In this document: piece after piece, positions 1 to 6,315 of the stretch
How the letters are laid out: every line of letters starts with the position of its first letter
Position numbering within the stretch: the first letter of the stretch is position 1
Assembly: GCA_023431725.1 (NCBI GenBank)
Contig: JAEYVN010000304.1
Location: 1-7,254, forward strand
From: Pseudomonadota bacterium
GTDB lineage: Bacteria; Pseudomonadota; Alphaproteobacteria; Rhizobiales; Xanthobacteraceae
DNA length: 7,254 nucleotides
Direction of reading: 5' to 3'
Position numbers and translations under genes: made by a program
The notes under the pieces: model-generated
The model's input: the letters and a program-made list of their open reading frames with translations, nothing else
Databases searched by the model: none
What the model was told of the DNA's origin: nothing

Positions 1-774
1 ATATCCCGGCGAAAACTCATAAAACGGCTTGATGTAGGTCGAAGCGATCGTTCCATCGCGTTGGGTCTGGTCGAGGACCATGCCACTGAACGTATCGACA
101 TCCTCATATGTCAGGTTGCGGACACCAGCATTGAGAGCGATCCCAAAGCGTCCCCAGGTCTTGGTCAGCGTGCCATCGCCACGCAGATCGTTGTATGGCA
201 CTAGCGTCGCCGCATTCAGCGGTTGCGAGGAACTGCCACGCTCCTCATGACGACGCGCGGCTTCAAAACTCGTATCGAATTGCAGATCCGGCGCGATGTC
301 ATAGTTCGTTGCGATCCGTCCTCGCGCATCGATATGATTTTCGCTGTCATATTTGCGGAAGCGGTAAATATCGGCGTCAAGATCGATCTGATAGGAGAAC
401 CGTGACGGATTAAGATCAAAGCCCGGCGTCCCGCGTCCATATTTCACGGTCAACTGCGGCGACACCACCAGGGCGAAGTCGGACTTCGCATCAGTCGGCG
501 TGGCATAGACATTAGAGTCTAAAATCACACCAGCGAAAAGACGCGGATAGAAAAATACCCCGCCAACACGATAGCCGATGGGCTCATAACCCGGCTGCAC
601 CCGTTCGCCGACGGGAATACGAGACAGCTCATAGTCCGGCACCGCCTCCTGGGCAAAGCCGACTGTGCTGTTCGCTGCTATTCCGAGAAGCAACATACAC
701 CCGATCCGCAAGAAGGAACTCCACGTCAACAACAGCCCCCTCGCCGCAAATGATTGCGACGCGGGATCACTCAC
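1..774 (-). CDS. BBP2-type outer-membrane beta-barrel protein, partial (C-terminus beyond the left edge)
   Basis: An uninterrupted minus-strand frame runs from a GTG at 774 to the window edge, giving about 258 residues without a stop. An N-terminal hydrophobic segment (CMLLLGIAANSTVGFAQ) looks like a signal peptide ending at GFA-QE. The mature protein starts EAVPDYELSRIPVGERVQPGYEPIGYR and continues with VGGVFFYPRLFAGVILDSNVYAT and then LDADIYRFRKYDSENHIDARG. This is the pattern of the putative beta-barrel porin 2 family (BBP2), whose members accompany polysaccharide exporters in alphaproteobacteria and may serve as the outer-membrane exit for the polymer or help assemble it. Alternating hydrophobic and polar residues with many Tyr/Phe fit beta-strands. 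The start is uncertain. GTG 774 has GGGGA about nine bases upstream and gives a long n-region; ATG 696 gives a very short signal peptide. It is probably co-transcribed with the exporter across a 219-bp gap. Confidence 0.82.
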   Translation of the reverse strand, partial: MSDPASQSFAARGLLLTWSSFLRIGCMLLLGIAANSTVGFAQEAVPDYELSRIPVGERVQPGYEPIGYRVGGVFFYPRLFAGVILDSNVYATPTDAKSDFALVVSPQLTVKYGRGTPGFDLNPSRFSYQIDLDADIYRFRKYDSENHIDARGRIATNYDIAPDLQFDTSFEAARRHEERGSSSQPLNAATLVPYNDLRGDGTLTKTWGRFGIALNAGVRNLTYEDVDTFSGMVLDQTQRDGTIASTYIKPFYEFSPGY

Positions 775-818
775 CCCTGCGCTTCCCCGGTCGTGATGTC
801 GCAACTGTTTCTTGTTAC

Positions 819-842
819 CTGTCTGCGATTGACCGCAGACAG
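819..842. promoter_or_regulatory. Perfect 9-bp inverted repeat upstream of the beta-barrel gene
   Basis: CTGTCTGCG, a 6-base spacer, then CGCAGACAG: nine paired bases with no mismatch, of which six are G-C. It ends about 45 bp upstream of the likely GTG start of the beta-barrel protein and lies in the 219-bp gap after the exporter. As RNA it would be a stable stem-loop in either direction. As DNA its half-site spacing suits a dimeric regulator. On the minus strand it is followed by GTAACAAGAAAC, not a T-run, so it is not a classical terminator. Its role as operator, attenuator or RNA processing site cannot be decided from sequence. Confidence 0.4.
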
Positions 843-933
843 CAGCCATCGTTCGCGGCAAAAGCCACGTTCAGCGTGTCGATTTCTTTGAATTCCGCTC
901 GCGGTCCCGACAACCGATCGCGGCGATGGCGCA

Positions 934-953
934 AAGAAGCTAGTGCGCTTCTT
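934..953. repeat. Hairpin downstream of the exporter gene
   Basis: AAGAAGC and GCTTCTT form a perfect 7-bp stem with a 6-base loop, about 40 bp past the exporter stop on the minus strand. There is no T-run after it in that direction (TGCGCC follows), so it is at best a weak terminator or a transcript-stabilising stem. Confidence 0.35.
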
Positions 954-993
954 CTGTGGCGTTACGCGTACTACTCATCATTGTCCCCACTGC

Positions 994-1572
994 TCAGAAG
1001 TAGCGTTCAGGAATACGAATATTGTCACCTGGCATGACAGGCACCGGGCGATCATCCGGATTGACGCTGCTTTCCCCACCAGCATCAGCCCGCCGCACAT
1101 AGATAAGCCGCGTATTGGCGCGGTAGGTGTATCCTCCTGCCATGGCCACGGCATCCTTCATCGACAATCCCGGCCTGTACGAGAATTGTCCCGAATTGCG
1201 TACCTCGCCGATCACATTGAATGGCCGGTAATTGACGACCTCAACCGAGACCTTCGGGTTCTTGACGTATCGTCCGCGCAAGGTCGTGGTCAGGTCTGAC
1301 TTGAATTCTGGCACTGTTCGTCCCGCAGCAAAAACCTCACCGGCCAACGGAAACGCCACGGCACCGGATTCGTTCACCTGAAACTCGCCGGTAAGATCGG
1401 CTTCATTGAAGACAGTGACCTTCACCTTGTCGCCGGGAGACAATCGATATTCGGACGAGAGATCAGCACTCGCCATTGCATCAGAAGCGACGATGCTACC
1501 TCTTGGACCATCAAATCCTGTCAAAACCAGGCTCGCCAATCCGATCACACCCACAAGATGCCCTCGTTTCAT
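994..1572 (-). CDS. Short polysaccharide export protein (Poly_export plus SLBB domains, GumB/ExoF-like)
   Basis: This 192-residue protein is a periplasmic/outer-membrane component of capsule or exopolysaccharide export. The Poly_export domain covers about residues 40-113 (YRLSPGDKVKVTVFNEADL, then FPLAGEV). An SLBB domain follows at about 115-165 (FNVIGEVRNSGQF, then MKDAVAMAGGYTYRANT). The protein ends in MPGDNIRIPERYF, as short GumB-like members do, so it lacks the C-terminal membrane-spanning helix of Wza. The N-terminus MKRGHLVGVIGLASLVLTG looks like a signal peptide. LTG is followed by Phe20 where a lipoprotein would have Cys, so ordinary Sec cleavage near AMASA (residue 36) is more likely. 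The start is uncertain: I chose the ATG at 1572 for its signal-peptide shape, but in-frame ATGs at 1581, 1596 and 1635 and a TTG at 1686 exist, and none has a clear Shine-Dalgarno. The beta-barrel gene downstream supports an exopolysaccharide locus. Confidence 0.88.
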   Translation of the reverse strand: MKRGHLVGVIGLASLVLTGFDGPRGSIVASDAMASADLSSEYRLSPGDKVKVTVFNEADLTGEFQVNESGAVAFPLAGEVFAAGRTVPEFKSDLTTTLRGRYVKNPKVSVEVVNYRPFNVIGEVRNSGQFSYRPGLSMKDAVAMAGGYTYRANTRLIYVRRADAGGESSVNPDDRPVPVMPGDNIRIPERYF

Positions 1573-2217
1573 TGTCCGCATACAGCGTAACCACATCTCT
1601 CTGCGAAATCGGATGAGCCCATTATCGACTCTCATTACGACGATTACGTCTCGGCACGGAGGTGTATTCGTTCGCGCACGCAACAATTTTCGATTCCAAT
1701 TTGTCGAAGGTTTGACGTGAGCGTGCTCATTATCCGGCGCACAGGAACTTCACGCGCTGAATCAGTAACACTCTACTAGATCAGCTCTATAATACGCTCG
1801 ATCGCGCAGATATTCGTCGAATGTCGCGAAGAACACGAAGCGAATTCGCGTTCTCATTCGCTGCATCGCATGTATTGCGACATCACCGACACCATTTGCC
1901 TGCAACAAATTACCAACGATGATGCAACGCGCGTGAATTCCTTCACCGCATCGCCATTCATCATCGGCCGTTCATCGATGAACATGCGATCGGGAACTTA
2001 AGCGCATCGATGCGGACATCACGCAAATCGCGAGCATCGCAGATCACTGTTCCGCAGAGCAGACGAGATGCTCAATTAAACGACACAGGGGTGAGATTGC
2101 GGTATCATGCACCGATCAAAGGACTCATCACAGAGCGTTCCATGACAAGGCGACGCGCTGCACGGCGAATGCCATCCTCGATGGCGCCGGGGATTCGCAT
2201 CTGCGATCAGCCGCGTT
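1573..2217. other. Gene-poor intergenic region rich in short palindromes, probably holding the exporter promoter
   Basis: I see no convincing gene in these 645 bp. Both flanking genes are on the minus strand, so this region should carry the 3' end of the SphA-like transcript and the promoter and leader of the exporter. It has several perfect palindromes: TTCATCGATGAA (1971-1982), CGCATCGATGCG (2003-2014), GCGAATTCGC (1840-1849), ATTCG-T-CGAAT (1812-1822) and TGAGC-GT-GCTCA (1718-1729). A GCCATC-CTC-GATGGC hairpin (2171-2185) follows the SphA-like stop, but without a T-run. A perfect TATAAT sits on the plus strand at 1788-1793 and GATAAT on the minus strand near 1729-1734, each without a good -35 partner, so I call no promoter. 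A 31-codon minus-strand frame at 2105-2200 is noted among the findings. Confidence 0.6.
1971..2014. promoter_or_regulatory. Pair of 12-bp palindromes sharing a CATCGATG core, possible operator
   Basis: TTCATCGATGAA (1971-1982) and CGCATCGATGCG (2003-2014) are each perfect palindromes with the same 8-base core. Their centres are 32 bp apart, close to three turns of the helix, which would place two bound dimers on one face of the DNA. They lie about 400 bp upstream of the exporter start and about 205 bp downstream of the SphA-like stop. Operator function is an inference; the sequence shows only the symmetry and spacing. CATCG-like words are frequent throughout this stretch, so chance is a real alternative. 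Confidence 0.3.
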
Positions 2218-3288
2218 CTATTTCAGCGATGAACTTCTCGTCGTCATCGCCGACGGCGCCTTGCTTTTCTCTGGCGGCGTGAATGAAAGCGTCGCCCATA
2301 TATTCCAGCCCTCGGGCCGGTTTTGCGCTTCGAACTCGTAGTAACTCTTCAGATTGAAATAGCCCTGCATATCGCCAGCAGGAAAGAGATAACCGATCTG
2401 TGGCCCGATGCCGAAGACACGGGACTTGAATTCGCCAAGGAACGGCGGCTGGCCATTGTCAGGCGTCAATTGCTGATAGACATATCCCACCGCACCAACG
2501 AAGAATTGCTTGGACAGAAACTTCGCCGTCGCGAGATCGACATGGAAATCGAGACCGTTGCGATAATCGGTATGATTATTTCTGAAGTTATGCTTCACGC
2601 CGGCAACGGCAGAGAACTCAAGCCCCTTGGCGATGTCGAGATAGGTATATCCAAGCCCTCCATCGATTGCGCCATGACCAAGCCCCAGATTGGCCAACCG
2701 TCTTGAATCGTATGCACCGACCTGAATATTGGTCATGGCATAGACCATGAGATTATGAACGCCGCTGTTCCAGCGCAGGTTGGCTTGAGGAAACAGGTCC
2801 GCAAATCCGACGATGGAATCGGCAATCGATCCCTGTCGTGTCACAGTCAGCGGACCGATCGATGCGGTCAGAGTTCCGTCGAGTGACGCGGCAGACCGGC
2901 CGGCAATCGTCGCCATGCTGACTGCCAGCTGGCCGCCAAGGATCGGCGTCTCGAAGACGTAACTTGGAATGAAGACACCGAGGTCAGCATGTGCATCGAG
3001 ATTGATGTTCAGATTGGCACTGGCCTGGCGCTGCAACTGACCAATTTGAAATTGCCGCGACGCCGCGGCAGCGCCGCTGGCTGAAACAGATGTGTGATAA
3101 TAAATCATAGCGGCGGCGGCGCCGGGCTGCAGCGGCGAGGCTGCAAAACTTCCAAATAGCCCCGGTATCCAGAAACTGACGCCACCCTCGTCAGCCGAAG
3201 CCATTCCCGGCCACAACGACGCGATGCCGAGAAGACCAACAAGTAATGAAGGACGAAACCTGCCTTGTCGGGTTTTCACCGTTGCCAT
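2218..3288 (-). CDS. SphA-family / phenol meta-pathway-type outer-membrane channel protein
   Basis: This 356-residue precursor has a Sec signal peptide: a basic n-region, the hydrophobic core LLVGLLGIASLWPGM, and likely cleavage after ASA at residue 32. The mature start EGGVSFWIPGLFGSF and the C-terminal block starting PQIGYLFPAGDMQGY (about 296-338, with NRPEGW) are hallmarks of the SphA / Phenol_MetA_deg group. These are outer-membrane beta-barrels that often sit beside catabolic genes and are thought to let hydrophobic or aromatic substrates in. The ATG at 3288 is preceded by a G-rich ribosome site (GGGGG at 3294-3298, five bases upstream); a GTG at 3300 would add four residues. An 18-residue polar tail (PEKSKAPSAMTTRSSSLK) extends past the aromatic-rich final strand, where a barrel would normally end. 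It lies on the same strand as the hydroxylase genes, 163 bp downstream, so it may be co-expressed. The transported substrate is not known. Confidence 0.85.
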   Translation of the reverse strand: MATVKTRQGRFRPSLLVGLLGIASLWPGMASADEGGVSFWIPGLFGSFAASPLQPGAAAAMIYYHTSVSASGAAAASRQFQIGQLQRQASANLNINLDAHADLGVFIPSYVFETPILGGQLAVSMATIAGRSAASLDGTLTASIGPLTVTRQGSIADSIVGFADLFPQANLRWNSGVHNLMVYAMTNIQVGAYDSRRLANLGLGHGAIDGGLGYTYLDIAKGLEFSAVAGVKHNFRNNHTDYRNGLDFHVDLATAKFLSKQFFVGAVGYVYQQLTPDNGQPPFLGEFKSRVFGIGPQIGYLFPAGDMQGYFNLKSYYEFEAQNRPEGWNIWATLSFTPPEKSKAPSAMTTRSSSLK

Positions 3289-3430
3289 GGACGCCCCCAC
3301 ATCCGACTTCGATGAAACTCACTATTTCAGTTTGCAGGCAATCTGGGAATACCGCGCCTCCAAAGCACGCGTCGATCGAGTTCTGAATGGCGTTGCTGCG
3401 CCGCAATTACAGCATCCTGTATCAGGGTGC

Positions 3431-3446
3431 CGTCATCGGGATGACG
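3431..3446. repeat. Short hairpin just past the Mo-subunit stop
   Basis: This is a perfect inverted repeat: CGTCATC, a 2-base spacer GG, then GATGACG. It begins six bases past the stop codon of the Mo subunit and would form a tight stem in the operon transcript. No T-run follows on the minus strand, so it is not a standard Rho-independent terminator. It could protect the 3' end of the hydroxylase mRNA or simply be chance. The 163-bp gap down to the SphA-like gene contains no other clear signal, and I could not find a convincing sigma-70 or sigma-54 promoter in it. Confidence 0.4.
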
Positions 3447-3451
3447 CGTGG

Positions 3452-5827
3452 TCAATCTGCTGGATCGCCCGCCTCGCGCGCCAGATCCAGACAATCCAGA
3501 ACATGTTCCGGCGTGATCGGCTGTTGCGTCACAACAGCTCCTAAGGGAGCCAGCGCATCATTGACCGCCGTCCAGATCGCAGCCGGAGCAGCGACAGCGC
3601 CAGCCTCGCCCACGCCACGTGCGCCGAGCTGCGTCGCGCTGATCGGCGTTTCAACATGGGCGACATGGATGTCGGGCATCTCGCTCGCCATGGGAACCAG
3701 ATAATCGGCGAGCGTTCCGTTCTCGAGCTGCGCATCTTCATTATAGATGCACTGCTCATAGAGCGCGGCTCCGATGCCCTGCACCACCCCACCGCGGATC
3801 TGCTCATCGACCAGCAACGGATTGATCACGGTGCCGCAATCATCGACCACCCAGAAGCCCAGGAGCTTGATCGTGCCAAGACCGGTATCGACCTCGACAT
3901 GCGCCGCCTGAATACCGTTGGCCACGAAATACGGTACATCGCGCGGCGCATATTTTTCGGAGAACTCCAGCGGCGGAAGATCGTCCAGCGGCAGCGTGTG
4001 CGACTGATAATGAGCCACCGTGGCGACATCAGCGACCGTAAGCTGCGCCATGCCGGCTGCGTTCAGTATCTTGCCACCTTCGATGCGCAATTCGCCCGGC
4101 TGAGCCTGCAGCATCGAGGCGGCAATGGTCAGGATACTCTCTTTCAGCCTTGTTGCCGCCCGCAACGCCGCCTCTCCGCCAAGCGCCGTGCCTCGGGATG
4201 CCCAGGCACCACCACCATAGGGCGTCGCCGTCGTATCACCGCATACAATATCGACCGCACCGATATCGACACCCAGTATCCCGGCGACGATCTGGCGCAA
4301 GGCCGTCAACGTGCCCTGCCCCTGGTCTGTGATGCTGGTGGCACAGCGGATCCCGCCCGAAGCCTCCAGGGACAACCGGCACGCTTCAAAAGCGGATACG
4401 CGAACATTCTGTGCGCCATAAAGCGCAGGGCCGACACCAGTCTGCTCAATAAAGGCCGCAAGCCCGACGCCGCGATAAATGCCGCGTTCGCGTAACGCCG
4501 CCTGTTCCCGACGCAGACCGTCATAATCCATCAAAGCCAGAAGCTTGTCGTGACAACGGTCGAGCGACAATTCGCTCAACGCCGTGCCGGCAATGTTCTT
4601 GGTGTTCTTCTCGTCCGACGCCGCGTAGTTGCGGCGGCGCAGATCGGCCGGATCCATGCCAAGCTTGCGTGCCGCAAGATCCAGCAATTGCTCGGTCACG
4701 GTCGTGGCGATCGGCTGGCCGACCGCACGCAGAACCCCGCTCGGCACCTTGTTCTGGAAATAGCTGCTCAGCGTGCCGTTGAAATTCGGCAGCTGATACG
4801 GCGCAGCCGTCATATGCACTGCCATCAATGCTTCGCCGACACTGCCGCGCGGATAAGACGAATAGGCTCCCATGCCGGATTGCACCGCGACATCCATGGC
4901 CAGAAGCTTGCCCTCGCCATCGACAGCGAGCCGCGCTTTTACACGTGCCTCCCGAGCATGAACATCGCTAACAAAGGATTCCAGGCGGTCAGCGACAAAT
5001 TTGACAGGACGACGCAGCAAAATTGCTATGGCCGCAACGGCCATTTCATCGGGATAGGCTGGCATCTTCATGCCGAAAGCACCGCCGACATCCGGCGTGA
5101 TCACCTGCACATTGCTGAACGGCAGGTCGAACTGGGCAGCGAAAATCTCACGCATCTGGTTCGGCACCTGATGCGAATGCTGGACCGTGAGCTTTCGTGT
5201 GCGTGGATCGAAAGCGGCGATGATCGCGCGGGGCTCCAGCGTCACACCGGTCTGGCGTGAGAAGCCGAAGTCGTGTTCGACCACTGCGGCGGCCTGATCG
5301 AATGCGGCATTCGGGTCGCCAGCCTTGAATGCGTGATCAAGACCGAGATTGCCGTTCAACTGCGTATTGACCTTGGCCGCATCCGTTGCCGCCGCGGCTT
5401 CGATCGAGCCGATGGCCGGAAGTTCCGCCCATTCGATATCGATCAGCTCCAGCGCATCTTCTGCCTGCGCACGGCTTGCCGCGACCACGGCCGCGACCGC
5501 CTCGCCCTGCCAAGTCGTCTCACCCCGCGCCAGCGGAAACTGCTCCGGCGATACATGGGATGGAAGCATGGCCAGCTTTGTGCGCCATGGCGTGCACACG
5601 GCTGCGAGGTCATCCGCAGTCAAGACCGCCATCACGCCGGCGCAGGCTTTTGCCGCCTTCACATCGATCGAGACAATGCGCGCATGCGCATGCGGACTGC
5701 GGAGAAAAACGATATGTCCCACATCGCCGATGGCGATGTCGTCGGTGTATCGGCCATTGCCGGAGACAAAGCGTTGCGCCTCCGGTCGCGGCACACGGGC
5801 CCCGATCATACCTCGCGCTTCCGTCAC
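3452..5827 (-). CDS. Molybdopterin-binding (large, CoxL-type) subunit of a molybdenum hydroxylase, atypical active-site loop
   Basis: This 791-residue catalytic subunit holds the molybdopterin cofactor and hydroxylates the substrate with oxygen from water. The Ald_Xan_dh_C domain covers roughly residues 20-140 (FLRSPHAHARI at 41-51) and the MoCo-binding domain the rest. Visible motifs are GGAFGMK at 248-254, DQGQGT at 501-506, YGGGAWASRGTALGG at 537-551, and GVGEAG at 738-743 with the expected catalytic base Glu741. The substrate-proximal loop at 364-372 reads GVLRAVGQP. Arg367, Gly370 and Pro372 line up with conserved loop residues of xanthine dehydrogenases, but there is no Cys of form I CO dehydrogenase and no AYRGAGR of form II. 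I chose the GTG at 5827: it overlaps the 2Fe-2S stop (GTGA) and has GGAG at 5835-5838, seven bases upstream. An in-frame ATG at 5809 would give 785 residues. The substrate is unknown; aldehydes, N-heterocycles and purine-like rings are all possible for this family. CO oxidation is not supported. Confidence 0.94.
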   Translation of the reverse strand: MTEARGMIGARVPRPEAQRFVSGNGRYTDDIAIGDVGHIVFLRSPHAHARIVSIDVKAAKACAGVMAVLTADDLAAVCTPWRTKLAMLPSHVSPEQFPLARGETTWQGEAVAAVVAASRAQAEDALELIDIEWAELPAIGSIEAAAATDAAKVNTQLNGNLGLDHAFKAGDPNAAFDQAAAVVEHDFGFSRQTGVTLEPRAIIAAFDPRTRKLTVQHSHQVPNQMREIFAAQFDLPFSNVQVITPDVGGAFGMKMPAYPDEMAVAAIAILLRRPVKFVADRLESFVSDVHAREARVKARLAVDGEGKLLAMDVAVQSGMGAYSSYPRGSVGEALMAVHMTAAPYQLPNFNGTLSSYFQNKVPSGVLRAVGQPIATTVTEQLLDLAARKLGMDPADLRRRNYAASDEKNTKNIAGTALSELSLDRCHDKLLALMDYDGLRREQAALRERGIYRGVGLAAFIEQTGVGPALYGAQNVRVSAFEACRLSLEASGGIRCATSITDQGQGTLTALRQIVAGILGVDIGAVDIVCGDTTATPYGGGAWASRGTALGGEAALRAATRLKESILTIAASMLQAQPGELRIEGGKILNAAGMAQLTVADVATVAHYQSHTLPLDDLPPLEFSEKYAPRDVPYFVANGIQAAHVEVDTGLGTIKLLGFWVVDDCGTVINPLLVDEQIRGGVVQGIGAALYEQCIYNEDAQLENGTLADYLVPMASEMPDIHVAHVETPISATQLGARGVGEAGAVAAPAAIWTAVNDALAPLGAVVTQQPITPEHVLDCLDLAREAGDPAD

Positions 5828-6315
5828 GATGCTTCTCCGCGCCGTGTCCTCACAGCCTCGATGGCGTCGACGATGGCGTGATAGCCGGTGCACCGGCAGA
5901 AATTCCCCGACAGGGCTTCGCGGATGTCATTGCGCGACAAGCTCGGCCCCTTCAGGATGTCCGCAGCCGTCGCGAGCACACCGGGCGTGCAATAGCCGCA
6001 TTGCAGCGCATTGCGGGCAACGAATTCCTGCTGCAGATCGGCGATCACGCCGCTTTCCGTCAGACCCTCGATAGTCACAACCTCAGCACCGTCGGCTTGA
6101 ACCGCCAGCATCAGGCAGCTTCTCACAGAGCGTCCATCGACCGTGATGTTGCAAGCGCCGCACACGCCATGTTCGCACCCGATATGCGTTCCGGTCCTGC
6201 CCATGACCGTGCGGATGAAATCGCCGAGATGCATCCGCGCCGAAACCTGCGCCGAAACACCTTGCCCGTTCAGCGTGAAGGCAACGTCGTGCAACTCTTC
6301 GACTGCGTCAGGCAT
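5824..6315 (-). CDS. 2Fe-2S (small, CoxS-type) subunit of a molybdenum hydroxylase
   Basis: This 163-residue iron-sulfur subunit carries electrons from the Mo centre to FAD. All eight cluster ligands are visible. The N-terminal plant-ferredoxin-type cluster uses Cys47, Cys52, Cys55 and Cys67 (C-x4-C-x2-C-x11-C). The C-terminal [2Fe-2S]-binding helical domain uses Cys106, Cys109, Cys140 and Cys142 (QCGYCTPG and FCRCTGY). I chose the ATG at 6315 over the upstream in-frame ATG at 6339 for two reasons. A strong Shine-Dalgarno GGGAGG lies at 6322-6327, six bases before it, and the start then overlaps the FAD-subunit stop by 8 bp (ATGCCTGA), a classic coupled junction. The end overlaps the Mo-subunit GTG start by 4 bp. 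Nothing looks broken. The subunit lacks a Tat signal, so the enzyme should be cytoplasmic, as is usual for this subfamily. Confidence 0.96.
   Translation of the reverse strand: MPDAVEELHDVAFTLNGQGVSAQVSARMHLGDFIRTVMGRTGTHIGCEHGVCGACNITVDGRSVRSCLMLAVQADGAEVVTIEGLTESGVIADLQQEFVARNALQCGYCTPGVLATAADILKGPSLSRNDIREALSGNFCRCTGYHAIVDAIEAVRTRRGEAS

Noticed and set aside
750..1299. Overlapping plus-strand frames of 95 and 118 codons across the exporter 3' end and the gap after it
   Set aside because: They are antisense to the exporter SLBB region or fill the hairpin-containing gap, with no coding signature or start signals.
1788..1793. Perfect TATAAT on the plus strand as a -10 promoter element
   Set aside because: There is no acceptable -35 box at 16-18 bp, and no plus-strand gene lies downstream for it to serve.
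2010..2282. Plus-strand 90-codon frame in the intergenic region
   Set aside because: It overlaps the 3' end of the SphA-like gene and has a low-complexity Arg/Ser-rich translation with no ribosome site at its start.
3656..4495. Plus-strand open frame of 279 codons opposite the Mo subunit
   Set aside because: It is antisense to conserved Mo-cofactor motifs, has no recognisable domain and no ribosome site, and is best explained as a shadow of the real gene.
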